Below, in pieces: positions 21,960 to 35,254 of a DNA stretch of 64,000 nt (the stretch's first letter is position 1; every line of letters begins with the position of its first letter). Position numbers and translations under genes: made by a program. The stretch spans positions 682,001 through 746,000 of the forward strand of contig NBBA01000012.1 in NCBI GenBank assembly GCA_002794785.1, read 5' to 3'. The DNA comes from Coniferiporia sulphurascens (lineage: Eukaryota > Basidiomycota > Agaricomycetes > Hymenochaetales > Hymenochaetaceae). Below the pieces are notes generated by a model. It ran no database searches, was not told the origin of the DNA, and saw nothing but the letters and a program-made list of their open reading frames with translations.

Positions 21960-24900
21960 AGCGTTAGTATGGAGATTTGACTCCCTAGAAGTAGACGGCC
22001 CAGGCACAGGACCACTTGTAGGATTTTCCAAATATTGAAGACAGCCGCTTCGTGTGATTATGGGCCTACAAGTGTCTGAAGTGATGATTGCAAAGTCCCC
22101 TGACACATTCCTTTCAAACTCTTGAATGCCGTGTCAGCAGGGCCATAGGGAAAAACGCAAGATAGCTCACCAGATTTCAGATCTATGAAGCGCATCACTT
22201 TTCCATCAAAGGAAGAGACATCCTTGCCTTGACGTATCGCTAGTTGTTCCTTGATGATGGCATCGGTTATTGGTGCTAAAAAATTGTTGATAAACTTGGA
22301 CTTGGGGGAAAGCGTGAATGTCTTCCAATCAGTGATCAGCCCATCAGGAACACCTTCAAGACCGATTTTTAAGTCCCATAGCCAAGGTAAAATTGGTTTC
22401 TCCACTTTGAAAATACGACCGTCATTTTTCCCATGACGCTGTTCATTGCGTGGTTCACGCATGTTCAAAATCCACTCTAAAACGCAAGAAGTTAGAGACA
22501 AGTATAAAAGAAGAATGGGTAAGACGAACTTGCAGATGCTTTGAAGTGCTCACTATAAATTGTGCGCCTGTTGTCGTGATCTGTGCTCAGACTGGCCTTG
22601 AGGAGTGGTCGATCTGCATGTGTGTCGATGCCCCATAGATTCATGTCAGAATACCTGCAAAATTGGTAGATATTTACCTATCATGATACAATGTTTGGAA
22701 ATTTTATGCACTTTATCATTGTATCAAAGTCGTTGGCATAGCATTTCCAGAACACCCCTTCAGTCTTGAACATGTGTTCGGCTATGGGAATGGACCCGAC
22801 GAAGCCTCAAATACTGTCGGCCTGTGGGTTATCCGACAGGTTTGTTCGATATGCAATCCAAACCGTCTCGGATTGAGCCCATTTGCGCTCGGCCTACATC
22901 TCGGGTAAGAAAGAGTATGGGCGACATGCAAATGACTCACAAAGTGCTCAAATTTGTGAAGGCTCGGGGCAAGAGCCTGCTTGAGATTTTTCACAGAAGA
23001 TACATGTGAATCTTGAAGCTTTTCATGCCATTCAAGCTGTTCACAAAAGATCTCCCTTGTATCCTTAGAAGAACCTTCCTGCTTCAGTTTTCTGTATGCA
23101 TTGTCTAATTGAACACAGTAATCCTCTCATTGTTCTATGATGAATAACTTCTAGCCATCGTTTTAATATACAGATAGAAAGAAGTGACTTACGATCATCA
23201 GTCATCGGACATCCTTCACTTGCATACCATTTTGAGAAGGCATTATATACGTTAAGGTTGCGAGGCGTCTTCTGTGAGATACCTAAGTGAACTAAAAAAG
23301 CGTCAACATCTTTATTCTCCTTCCTAGCTAGCTTGGTAAGCTTTCTGATGAGGTTGTCGTAATGCTCCTCTGCTTCCGATTTGGAAGCGCTGGTCAGTGG
23401 TCCGTGTCTATGTTGGGACAACGAGTCATCTGCCTCAGTGAGAAGCTCTCCTTCTGGGTCAGGCGTTGCCTCCCCCTGATGTTTGCGCTTGCGGCTTTTG
23501 CATACAGCCAATGAATTGGCTCGCCCTTTCCCCTTTGACGGAGCATTCTTTTTATTACATGCCGCTTCACCTCTTTTCGAGTGTGATTCTTCATAGTTGT
23601 CAGGGACAACGTTGTCTTGAGTCTCTTGATCGTATAATAAATCCATCTCCTCCATAGACATAGGCTGCTTTGATCGATCTATGGCGAGCCATCTACTCTC
23701 GTTGTGTTCTGCAGACTCCTTGTAATCATCAGATGACACATTTCCATGATCATCCTCAACATTGTCGCCTAGTTGAGATTGTTAGATTAACAGTGTAAAA
23801 ATAAGATAATATAACTTGCCCTTGCCAGCATGGGAATGCAGACCCACATCGTTAGGAGTTGCTCTGACACTGGACACGGCAATGGGACCATCGCCATCGG
23901 ATTCCTTGCGAGAGGCAGGTGCTGGATGTACACGAGCTGGTGAAGGTGTTACCTCACCAATTAAAAATAAAATATGCTCGCCACTTACCATTGCCATCCT
24001 GGGGTGTCAGTCCCATCACCACCGGTGGGGAAGGTAAGACAGATTGGCTCTGCCGGGGAAACATGTTATATGCTGGCCCAATATTTTCTCTACTGGACTC
24101 ATGTGCAGTTGGGTTATTGTGATCGTGCACTTGCTTGGTTAAACGTCTATTAGATAGGTTGAAGCTATCTTCCTCGAGAGCCTTCCTGCTTGAATGCACT
24201 TCTGGAGAACGCTAATTATTCCAAAGTGATGAATTAAAAATGTCTGGATAAGTATGACATCCACATACCAGCTCCACAGGTGATACATTGCTTATCATAT
24301 CATCAGGAGTTGCACTCTGAATGCTTACATCCCTGCCTTCCTCCCACTCCTCTAAGATAAAAATCCTCTGTTTAGACTTGGCAAGTGTTGATGTCGCAAT
24401 TGCTCTCAGGTTCGGTGAGATCTGTTCAGGGATCCTTCTCATGTAGGTCTCTACAGTGGCCTAAAGAGAAATTAGCATTTCTATATAACAAACTTGAAAG
24501 GACAACACACCGAAGAAAATTTCAAGTTTAGTATCAACTCCTGGTGAAGGCGAATATCGGGTGCATCGCTAGACGGGCTATGTCATCCCATAGCCTCCAA
24601 ACCCAAGGCAGCCGATAGCTTCCTTAAGCATTTCCGCATCCAGGCAAAGCCGTCATCCGCATTCAAGTATATGTCTGCATAGTCCACATGATTTGGTGAA
24701 CCATTGCTAGACATTGCCATGACGTCACTATCTACTGCGGGTGTCGCATTTACAGCCTGTATGGATTCAGCTGTATTCTGCTCAATGGTGGGGGACATGG
24801 TTGGTAATTCCCCTTCCCCCACGATAACGCCTGCTCCATTGCACGGATTGGTGGGGGTGTTTTCGGGGCCGGAAGTAAGATGCCCATTAAGCTTGGGAGC

Positions 24901-25830
24901 AAGTGGGTCCGCAATCTATATTTAAATTAATCTACGTACACCTTAAGAATAACATCAAACTCATGATATCTTCCACGTTGGAAGGACCTCCCGCAATGAC
25001 ACCGTCTATCCGGTTAGTCTGCCCATTCATGGCTTCCTCACAGCCGGGAATCGTTAACTCAGGTTGTGCAGTGGCATCTGCATCTGTAGCCTAAACATAT
25101 ATTAATCTATGAACATTTTAAAAATAGTGTTAAACATACAGTCTTTTGCTCATTGGGACGAGAGTCCACATTGGCAGCTTGCGGCTCGTCACTATGCTCA
25201 GTTGCGACTTTTTCAGGGGGGGTAATCGATAGCTCAATTTGCTCAGGAGCTTCTGCACTCGCAAGCTATATACACTTCAATAATCATAAAAATTCAAAAG
25301 CATTGTCGAGCTTACAGGATTTTGCACCTCAGAATTTTGCGCCTCAGAAGAGCTTTCCCTGACAATTGTGTCCTCCCGATTGAGTAAGCTCTTCCCCCCT
25401 TTCTTCCCTCGTGTACCGCTTCTACCCCTGCCTGCTGAACCTGCCCCTCTCTTCCTGCCACGTGTCCCTACTCCTCTCGCAGCTGAACCCTTTCCCTCCT
25501 TCCTTTCCCCCCCCTGGTCCTGCCTCATTTGCATCCAGAGCTGCTCCTCCCTGCCCATCTTTGTCAAGCGGTTCCCCTGATTCCCCGTTAGACTGTTGCT
25601 CCACAGGGAGCTGTTCCCTGGGGTTGTCTCGAATTTCGCCACCATCAACGTCCTCCCCTGTTTTTTTTTTGTCATTGACGGACACTTTCGTGACCTTCGC
25701 CTAGCATGTGTCAAAAAAATCGTCCCTTTAAAGAAGGGGGCATACTCACTTGAGCTACATGAGTCGACCTCCTGGGAGGTGCAATGGCCGTAGGGATGGC
25801 CTCTGCGAAGTTCAGAGCTCAATATTATTT
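21960..25830 (-). CDS. Hypothetical multi-exon protein, low complexity with a conserved-looking C-terminal region (candidate transposon cargo)
   Basis: I do not recognise this gene. On the minus strand, open segments are joined by plausible 30-70 bp GT-AG introns (for example about 25270-25315, 25090-25140, 24180-24240, 23945-23975, 23770-23820 and 23125-23192). The N-terminal part is Lys/Gly/Glu-rich (GRGRSGTRGKKGGKSLLNRE), followed by Ser/Thr/Pro-rich linkers. A basic patch (CKSRKRKHQG) precedes an ordered segment with NVYNAFSKWYASEGCPMTDD and, after an intron, DYCVQLDNAYRKLKQEG. Further exons give WILNMREPRNEQRHGKNDGR and an NNFLAPITDAIIKEQ segment. It lies downstream of the Spt5-like gene on the same strand, opposite a KDZ transposase. 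Exon limits, start and end are approximate; a pseudogene is possible. Confidence 0.45.
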
Positions 25831-26289
25831 TTTCTGACCATCAACGATGGTCGATATATATATGTGCCCACCTGTGGGTATTGGAACTTGTGTGTCTGTC
25901 ATGTCTCAAGCAAAATGTACAGCTTTCACAGTCAGAGTTATGAGTGGCGAGTAGTTCATTAGTATTCTGTGTGACTTTGTAAGAGTGATGGGCCTACCCA
26001 AGCAAACACCCCATATTGTTCCAAAAGCAGAGTAGCCACAAGTTTCTTCCCAATAACCCAGAGAGGAAGTCCGGAGAAGGAGTAGCCAGCTGCGCCGAGT
26101 ACAACCCTATTCCATTGGGGACACTAGCTGGCAAAAAAATCAGCCAATCGGTAAAAAAGTCCAGTACTTATGAAGATGTTACACAACAGCAGGATCCAAC
26201 CCTGACCATGCGTCCTTTGCCTAAATAAATTTATTCCTCAATGCGACATAAGATACAAGTAAATTAATCTGTGATACTGCTGCTGAATA
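25831..26289. other. Intergenic stretch without recognised gene
   Basis: Lies between the 3' end of the Spt5-like gene and the presumed 5' end of the hypothetical gene, both on the minus strand. It would hold the promoter of the latter. No motif stands out. Confidence 0.4.
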
Positions 26290-29265
26290 TTATCCGTCAG
26301 CACCACCCAGGCATTCTATGCATGTCAGATTTTCTATTGGTACCGGGGGCCATTGTCCACACATCGGGTCCGAGACTACAGCCGATTTGAAGATACCTTT
26401 GTCCTTGATAAAATTTTTAACAGTCACAATAATCCCAATGAGATCTGGATGTCCCCGAATAATTAGACCCAACTTCCCCTTTGTTAAGCTCAACGGTTAC
26501 GCAGTGATTGACGTCGGGGCTTCCTGATCGTCAAGTCTGATGGTACGACAACGGGGCTTCCTAGATGTCGTAAGTCGAAGGTGATCGTCATCGGGGCTTC
26601 CTGATCGACGATGTGGACGCAGTAGGGTTCTTATAGTGAGTCTGGTTACGATGAAGCGGCCAGTGGCATACTGGCGCACAGTAGACTGGTGGTAGCAGAT
26701 AATGGGCTTGTATGAACAAAGAGCACAAGCTTAGGGCTTGTGCTACTGAAGTTACATGCTTATATGCTACTCTATGTGTTTGCTACTGTAGGGTCATGTA
26801 TTAGTATGTTTACATGGCTATGGAAGGTCATGGAACACCCAAGGAATGTCTTGGTAATACAATTGAAGGTATCAGTAAGCAAAGCACATCATGATGGTGT
26901 ATTAAGGCATCATCATGGTGTCTTATGGTGCAAGGCGAATAAGGGTGAGTAAGGCAGAGAAATGGGGGAGTTGTGCTGACTGATGATGACGAAGAGGAAG
27001 TGAGTCAGCGCAGTAAGGGAAAGTAAAGGAAAATTGTAACACCCTTCAGTGGCCATCTGGGATGTAATGAATTAATTGCAACAAGTTCAGACCTATAGTT
27101 GAGCTGAGCATTCTGTAGCTTGACCCATATCCGGCACAGCCTGTGTTCAGATCCGCATGCAGAGTGATCAATGCAGCCGATTGACCCTCCATCAGTAAAT
27201 ATCGGCTGGGGCGAATCCACACACGAAAAATGCACATGGAACTCTGCGAAACGTGTCTGCATGGCAGGGGACAATATCCACATGCCGGGGCCAGATAAAT
27301 CTATGATATTGCATTAGAGCGCTTATGGTCTAGTACAGTGAATCACAAACCGGCTGGAAGCTGCAGAGAACTAGACCCTGCATTCCTCCTAGTGTCATCA
27401 GCATCTACTGACCATGCCGATGCACCTTCCACAGTAGCATCCCGATTCAACTCATCCTTGCCAGGCAGCAGCGTGACAGTGCGACTTTGCTCGATGTTCT
27501 TGTGCAGTTTGAATTTGTCACAGTAGTATTTCCTGTCTTCAATTGGAAGCAGATGTTCGTCGTCCAGGCATGATATGGTTGTCCTACAAAAAATGTCCGA
27601 TAAATTATTGTTTTAATAGAGCCATATTTGTCTATAGCAAGTAGGTCACTTACACAGAAATCAAATCTTTCAGTTCCACGATATACAAGGAACCGTCATT
27701 AGTGCCATCACGGGAGACTTGGGCAGTTTTCTTGAGAGGGTCACTGTTGTGCACATAGCCATAGGATCCTTTAAGGTGTTTGTTGTTTCTAATCAAAACT
27801 CGTAGCCCTTGGTAAGGATTGCGGAAATGTGGCAAACTCTTCTTTGAACCAGCGGTGCACTCTTTCTCCATCCTGAACTCAGGCTCATAAGTTTCGACCC
27901 ACTTCGTAAATGTTGTTATCTACATCAGGCCTATTCAGTGGATGTAGTTTTTGTGATATGCTGATCAGTTACCTCTGTAGGACTGCTCGCAGACTGTAAA
28001 GAAACGGTGTCATCATCTACCCAGGTAATCATACCCTCAACACTTGGACCTGGGCCGACTTTTGTCCTGACGTGGTCTCCTGGCTTCAGGATACGTCTAA
28101 CCTGATTGAGTGGAATGTGCAAATCCAACAACTCAGAACCACCTGCGATGTCGACTGTGTTGTGTAGTAGAATGTCATATTGGCCAATATCTGCCACAAC
28201 ACCCTTCATGGAATATTGGGACCCAGAGACAAGGCAAACATGATCGCCACAACGTAGAAATGGTTCTCCACGATTCAGCTCACCGAAATTACTCTCAGTG
28301 AATGCGAAGTAACCTAGATCCCTTAAAGATATTTGGGCCTTCGAAATGAAGTGTATGCCAGGTACCTTGAACTCGCACAAACCATTTTTGTAGACCTTTC
28401 TCCTGAATCTAAACTCGTTATCAGTTATTTTCTCGATGTTTTCGCCATGGAACATCATTCGGACTGTCTTGAAATTAAAAAGAGCCTGCTCTGGGGGAGG
28501 CAAACCCTTGATCTTAAACCCTATACAAGGGACAACAGCCACAAGCACTTCGTCTCCCGAGAATGTGGCACGAATTCGACCAGTGTCGCCTTTGTACAAT
28601 CCACATTGTACTCTAACCCACTCACCGACTGTATAACCTGCAGAGGAACTACTGTCGTCTCGAAGTGCGAGAACCTTTTGATGCTCATCTAACGGAACAA
28701 ATAGCATACACGCCCCTCCTAAGCCTTCAAGATTCTTTCGGGCTTCATGTATAGTTTCCCTGCTGGTGCTCTGGACATAAAAACGACCTCGTAATGACGA
28801 TACGGCAAACGCCCTTGACAGAGCACTCAAGCGGGAATCCAAGCGCTGTGTGTTTAAGGACTCCTTCCCTTCCTTCATCGGAGAGTAAGGATAATACCAG
28901 TCATCTGAATGCATAAACTTACCAATGTACAAATCATCCACATCTGCAATGGTGCCTGACATTTCTCAGCGGATCGAACCCTCCTGCTCTGCTCCTCAAA
29001 ACGCTTTGCCATTGACACCATGTCAAATTCCTCTGTCAGAGGACTGCAGTAGCAAGCTATCCCTGCACTACTTGCTGGAAATTCCTTGCTCTTGTCCTCG
29101 ACAAGGTCATTGTCATCGATGAACTGTTGCGCTACACCAGTATTCAATAAGACTCTAGCTTGTAGAGCGAATTCTAACCTTCCTCATTGTCCTCAGAAGA
29201 CTCTTCATCTTCACGAGCCACCTCAGCTTCAACATCCACGAAAGCGCTAGCATCGCATGGTTGTG
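26290..29265 (-). pseudogene. Spt5-like transcription elongation factor, split by a solo LTR
   Basis: Spt5 binds RNA polymerase II with Spt4 and aids elongation. The minus-strand exons give the acidic Spt5 start (FVDVEAEVAREDEESSEDNEE, an intron, then FIDDNDLVEDK near 29115), an NGN-like domain (FYVQSTSRETIHEARKNLEG, MLFVPLDEHQKVL at 28830-28670) and KOW-type segments (GEWVRVQCGLYKGDTGRI near 28600; LRCGDHVCLVSGSQYSMKG near 28230; ILKPGDHVRTKVG near 28070). Later exons run to LGGADG near 26290. Residues PRWPL of the exon at 27042-27283 and KGKLGLIIRGHPD of the one at 26290-26481 join once the LTR (26482-27041) is removed. It is probably a diverged paralogue. An adjacent gene of unknown function and a KDZ transposase suggest it travelled as cargo. 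Exon borders are approximate. Confidence 0.72.
26482..27041 (-). mobile_element. LTR I solo LTR, copy 3 (560 bp)
   Basis: TGTTAAGCTCAACGG ... AAAATTGTAACA with the perfect 5-bp duplication CCCTT (26477-26481, 27042-27046). It interrupts an exon of the Spt5-like gene. Three copies of GGGGCTTCCT lie within the first 130 bp. Confidence 0.93.
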
Positions 29266-29279
29266 CCCTTTAAGACATC

Positions 29280-30990
29280 TATGTATATTGCAATAGTTCA
29301 GATCACGGCCCGGTACAGAAATGTAACCATATTATTGTATAACCTTACCTTATCTGTAATGCACTTCAACTGAAAGTCCAGTAATGGATTGCCTGTTCCA
29401 GATAGAAGATATATTATATTAAGACTTAATTTAATATCTGATATGACGCTTTTGTCCTTTTAGACTTAGGCTAGATTAGACAGAAGTAATTACAAAAAAT
29501 ATAAGCAATATTAGACAAGTATAAGGGATATTTAGAATAGAGGAAAAATAAGAGGTGACGACCACTGAAGACCAGCCGAAAGGAGAGATGGTGGTGGTCT
29601 GTGAGCAAGAGAGGAAGTTGTTCCTGATTTGGATGAGCAGAAAAAATAGAGCAATCTGGCATGAGAACAAAGACTACAGGCGAGAACACCTAATAAATAT
29701 TTCTCTCACACCAAATTGCTCTACAATAAACTCCGCTTCTACTTTCGGACACCCTCTCACTCTTTCCCAGTTACCACTACCATGCAATGGGCACCTTACC
29801 ATAGCTAAATAAACTTATAACTACTTTTGTAATAGTGCCCAGTAAACCCACATAATAAAATGTGAATCACCAGTGAAGACTTACCTAGCAATAAAGAACC
29901 CTACAAACCGAAGTCCTCTTGTACTCGCCATCACCCTGAATAGCGCATAAGCTTTTTAACCATTATTGACCTACCGTAACAACTCACGTATTTGATTCTC
30001 GATTACTTACGCCATCTTTGACGCTCGTTCTCAAATACCTTCCAATGAAAACACCTCGACAAGGACCGCCAAACGAAGAACACAATTGACCGTGATTGAG
30101 AACAAAAACCTAAAAAGTCATTAGAGTCTCATTGATATGCTGATAATAAGATCGCTTACTGTCAATTATAATCGAGCTGAAATGGCCATAAACAAATAAC
30201 CACAGTATGCTGCCAACGTGAATGGTGAGTTTCAGAGCTTCACTATAAGAAAAAGAAATAACCTCACCATCACTGAAGGGGTGAAAGACAAGGGTGAACT
30301 ACAATGGATAAGATCAGCTTTGAAAAGTGAGGTTATGTCAGAAACATACCAATACTAACAACAGAAACGGTGGACTCGAAGTACCTGAATAGCTAGCTAT
30401 GTTGTGTGGACTAGTAAGCGATGGAAGGCAAAGACTCCGAAAAAAATGACAGAAACAACATAGAAGGACTGACAATGACGAGGTAAGAAAACAGTCAAAG
30501 GCGATGTTGAAGGGGGGCGATGATGGAAATGGGGGGAGGGGGATGACGCAAAAGGGGGCCTCACAGAAGGAGGGCGATGACGCAGAGGGGGGCGATGATG
30601 CTGAAGGGGGGCAACGACGATTTGGCTGTGGAATGGTTAATGAAAGTATGTCACCTTATATACCCAAATCCTGTGATATTTGGACTAGATCTGAATTGTC
30701 TCCACATGGAGGAATGGGCCCATTATCGTAGCGAGGTTGTCACCTGAACTGTCTGAGTCGCCCAAAATGGTCGCCTGAGTGTCCCAAATGATAAACGATC
30801 GCATGAGTCTCCCGAAGTGTAAAGATTCCGAGCCAAGTAGGAAAGCGAATGTACCAGGATCGAGATCCTCCGAATGTGGTCTAGCTCATCTTTTTCGAGG
30901 ACCCCAGAGATTATGGTACCTCGAGTTGTGAGGGAGTAGAATCTGCCCCCACCCAATGTATTGGCCCTTCCCCCTCAAAGAAAAAAAGCC
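29280..30990. other. Divergent intergenic region with a G-rich minisatellite
   Basis: No gene is supported between the Spt5-like gene (leftward) and the KDZ transposase (rightward). At about 30505-30620 there are irregular repeats of a GGGGGGCGATGATGC-like unit. Promoters of both neighbours should lie here. Confidence 0.45.
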
Positions 30991-31004
30991 ATTGCCTCCC
31001 ACTC

Positions 31005-34000
31005 GTGCTTAGAATGAAGTTTACGGCTCACAGAACCAGACTGCTCAACAACGAACTCGCGAGGGGGCTACCGACAGGACTTGTGCCAAGACCGTCCGCT
31101 TCATTGCTACCAAATAAGACAGCTCAGCCAGTCATGTTTCTGAAAGGGAATAGAACACTCTCACATGTCCCAGGCTCTTATGTGGGGCAGACAACTAGTA
31201 TCCAGCCGGCGAGAACTGCAACGGACACGTTTGACGACAATTTCTTACTGCCCGACATCGATTACAGTACTCTTCCAAGTCCCAGTACACCCTCCTTTGT
31301 GGCCTCTCGGCGCATACCCTTGGACCCAACCGTCTCCTGACATCGATGTAAACGACTCAGGCAGGCAGAGAGATGGACTGGCAAAGTTATTCCATCCCTA
31401 ATAAAACCATACTTGGATTTGATGCGAAGGATGGAATCATTGCATGACGCCATTGTTCCACCTCCGCCTTCCCCTTGTTCATGTGTTGGCGAGTCGACGA
31501 CTTTAGAGGTCCTGTGCATTCAGTTCGATGGTAAGCAGTTCCATACCTTTTCCAGGCTCTCTGTTCATAAATATCAAGCAGGTTTAAAGATAATCACAAT
31601 TAATGTCTGTGCATGCAACACTGCACCACTGCAACTCCTCGATCTGGGTTGTTTTGTGTGTGCGCCATGCTTCCCAACCTTAGCGGTTAGCTTGAATGTA
31701 TTAGATCTCTGCTTAGAGCTTTTCCTTCGCATTCCTCCAAATGTGACTGCAATCTGCAATAGTTTTGAGACTTTCTTTCAAATGCGTGGTTATTCATTTG
31801 GGTCCTCAGTGCGTCTTTAACCTATTCGTGTCCAAGGATCTTCGTTGACTCAGGCTCACAAGGACTCTTTCCATAAACAATTTTCCAAGTGTCTACAATG
31901 GTTTGGAACATTGCGAGAAGCGGCTTGGGAACATGTCGATAGACTTTTAAGCCCGTCGCCACATGTTGAATTACATTCAGTAAACACCCCTCACCCAGAT
32001 TTCACGGACACAAGCTCCGTCCCAAGCTCTCCATGTCCTGTGGATAATACACTTGTATTTAACTGGAATACCATTTGCTCGGATACAGGTATGTCCCCCT
32101 GATCTTCTGCATGTTTCTATCCTGACTTTGCAACAAGACAAAATCAACCCACAAGAACGCAGTGGCTCAGAATATTCAAGCGATGATCCCAGAGGTAACC
32201 TGTAATTGTTTTTCTTAAAATGTACTGTACATTTACAATTCACGATCTTCTCAAGTAGAACTCGACTCGCAATGGGCCAAGCATGAAGGACTATCCGCGC
32301 CTTCCAAATATCTCCAGGGAAGGTGTCCCCTGTGCTTTGGTGGCGACAGCTGGACACACAATCCGGATTTCACGTGAGTTGTGTTGAATTATAAGCTATT
32401 TTACATTGTGCTTAAGCGTGTAACCCTTACTTGTCATGACTATCTATTAGGTTTGACATTGCCATCTGTATAGATGCTTGCTTTCAACAGAAGCGAGGTC
32501 AGATGGACATGGGACCACCAATTGTACATCCCAAGTCTGTTTTCCTCTCTGCCAATATCATTAACACAATGGAGGAAGAGGTAGAGTTGCTAAGGCCTCG
32601 TCAAAGTAAATGCGATCAAAACAGCGAACCCGTTGAGAGTTCAGTCGATACAAGTCCACTGGGGTTGGGGTTGAAGGTCAGCAATGAGATATTAGATGAA
32701 TGTAGAGAGTCCTTCAAAGCAGCTGATGAGCGATGGCAAAAAGTGAGCACATGATTTTTTTCAGACACAGGGCTGATGGCTCTTCTTTGTCGGCATGATC
32801 GTGTCTTGTGGTTGGCGAATATGCAGTCTGCTGGTGAGAAGCAGCACTATGCACTCACGTTACTGCATGCTCTTTTCAGCCAACTGCCGAACAACGCAAT
32901 TGTAGGGATTCTTTATGATGTAGGCTGTCAGCTGCATAGAAGTATCATAAAATGGGGCTTTCTCTCGGAGTTCGCACCATGCATGGTCTTCGCTATTTCC
33001 GTCTTTCATGCGTTCGGTCACCAGTGGGCATGTCAACTCAATTATCATCCCAGAAAATGCAAGGGATTTGGTCTCACGGATGGCGAGGGATGTGAGCGCT
33101 TTTGGAGTTCCATAAAGCACCTTATTTCTACTCTTCGCATAAGTGGTGTACATCCTCTTCGTTTTTACTCATTAAATTATGTTGTGAACGTCCACAGTTA
33201 GTTCTACCAGCGCCTGCATACTATCGACATGCAGGTGTCGCATCTCAGCAGTAATAGTCTTTTTAAACTTGGGGCGTGGCTTCTCAACCGAATGCGCCAT
33301 TGTCATCGAAGGCTTCACGATGCAGAGAAGGATGTTCAGAAGCAGGGGATATCCAAAGAGATTCTGATATCAGAGTGGAAAAATCAAGTGAATGAGCAGT
33401 CTAAAGCATTACCCAGTAAGCTGATAGTTTTTGTATTCTGAAGCAATTGTTTGATTCGGTTTTTAGGACAATCGAAGTCTGCTGTGCGCAATGTGGTTGA
33501 AGAAATAATTGCACTGCAATCACATTGCGACATCATTTTGCAACGCATTTGTACATGTCAACGGGCCTTATCCAATGAGGACATAGATGTCGAAGACAGT
33601 GTAAGCGCAATAAGGAAATTGGAGTTGGACTATGCACTCTTAATGAAGCAAGTTATAAATAAGAAAAGCGCACTTGGTGCCAGCGACAAAGACAAGCTAC
33701 AATCCTTTAGAAAAAGCCCTTTCGTTAATCACCATATGAATGCTCACGTGCTCAAATCCCGTTTACGCTCAAAACTGCAGAGTCGCAAGTTCGAGCTTCA
33801 AGGTTCAGAGCAGCTGTATCATACCCAAAGTACCACTCCTAGCGGTAAGAAACGTCTGTCAGGAAACATTATAGTTATATGTTCTTATCATCTTTTTGCA
33901 GATCATAAGAAATCGGAGCTAATCGAATCCCAAGTGAGGTGCCATGACCCCACTATAACTCAATTAGCAAGGAAGTATAATTCTCTTTGTGATACTCTAA

Positions 34001-34690
34001 GAAAACTTGCGCAACAAGGGAAGGCGCTGTGCTGCATGAAATGTCCAGAACCTCTTGACATTAAAGGACTATTTGACTTGGAATGTTGATGATGATATTT
34101 GGCAGGATATTGGCCTCTACAATGACGATGATGAGATCCCATGTTGGTTAGGTGACGAAAGCGTTCGAAAAGGTATCAAGGCACTCTTGGAAGTCAAACG
34201 ATGCAAAGAGGAACTTCAAAGACTGGAAAGGGAGAAGTGTGCGATGCAGAGTTGGTTCCTGAGTATGTGGAATCGGGTTGCTGCTGCTATGAGTTTACAT
34301 TGTGAGTTACGTATTTGAGCGAATTGAACATGATTGTGAGTTAATTTGTTGACAGCACAAGACCTGCCTTATTATCATGCCCTCAGTCTCAGACGCCAGG
34401 AACTGCTGGCTCTATGCGTCGAAATGGCAAGATAAGACCCTTTCAGCCCACCCTTGAGTTGCCTTAGGTATGATGCATGGGGACTGATGTTGGATGATCT
34501 CGAGGAATTCAAGAGAAATGAGGCGGTCAAATGTCACATTGACTCAGTACTTCGTGGTATGACTGGTAGGGGTTTTCTTCATTCTGATAATACAAGTCCG
34601 GAAGAAGGCACGACTGCAGACACAGATGCAGAGTCAGACGATGAGCAAGTGGAAGCTGGGATCAAGGATGGGGAGTTTTAAGAGCTGGCA
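31005..34690 (+). pseudogene. KDZ (Kyakuja-Dileera-Zisupton) family transposase, with in-frame stops
   Basis: Exons separated by short introns give the family in order: a Cys-containing N-terminal part (INVCACNTAPLQLLDLGCF, then CAPCFPTLAVSLNVLDL and LFLRIPPNVTAICNSFETF), CLQWFGTL, a RCPLCFGG motif, then the catalytic core. Candidate catalytic residues are D in AICIDACFQQKRGQ (near 32475), D in ILYDVGCQLHRS (near 32920) and E in LTDGEGCERFWSS (near 33090). The Cys-adjacent HAFGHQWACQLNYHPRKCKG is also typical. A helical C-terminal half continues to about 34435. Stops fall in frame at 32752-32754 (TGA in VST*FFSDTGLMALL) and near 33199 (TAG after VVNVHS), in otherwise continuous homology, so the gene is dead. 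Such transposases are multiplied in agaricomycetes. Confidence 0.9.
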
Positions 34691-35254
34691 GAGGCCATTG
34701 AATGCGAGAACGTGCGCTCGGCACATACTGATTTTCAAGAGCTAACTTCGTCCAGTGAGAGTGGCGAAATATATTATGGTAGTGATTCATGGGTCACCCC
34801 TTCTCATAAAAAGGCCCACATCAGAAATGCTGTATTTTCTTTGGGTAATATTTAATATGTAGATAGGCTTTAATAAATAAAAGTGCCCTGATCCATACAG
34901 GACTGAAGAATAAGGTCCGTATTGAACGCAACATTTTAATTTGGCGATGCAAATCTCAGTGAGTACCTTTTCGTGATTGATGTGCTGATCATAATGTTTC
35001 GATGAGGATCTACACTTCTGAGCAGATCTACACTTCGCTTACCCACAATTCATTTGTGAGTATCTGGGATCTTTCATGATCTTCCAAGAGATCACAAGTC
35101 ACTAGTCGAAAAAATATCTCCCAAACATGAGAATTTTATTTTAAGTAAGCTTTATAATGGAAAATCCGATTTGAGTTTACAGGATTTCCATGGTAAGGTA
35201 CACAAATGGTGGGTGCGACTGGAATTCCCATAGCAAGTTTGTATGGGAATGAAC
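34691..35254. other. Sequence between transposase and palindrome array, no gene recognised
   Basis: Contains the possible end of a transposase C-terminal extension (an acidic ORF at 34454-34681) and AT-rich DNA. No feature is supported beyond position: it separates the KDZ gene from array 2. Confidence 0.4.

Noticed and set aside
25277..25822. Gly/Arg-rich frame as an RGG-box RNA-binding protein
   Set aside because: It is a low-complexity stretch whose frame is uncertain relative to the proposed splicing, so no function was assigned.
29476..29689. Hydrophobic minus-strand ORFs at 29471-29689
   Set aside because: Short, AT-driven, overlapping frames without context or conservation.
32736..32757. 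GTGAGCACATGATTTTTTTCAG as an intron that would remove the TGA in the KDZ transposase
   Set aside because: It is only 22 bp, and the protein family continues through it (VST-FF-DTGLMALL), so a nonsense mutation fits better.
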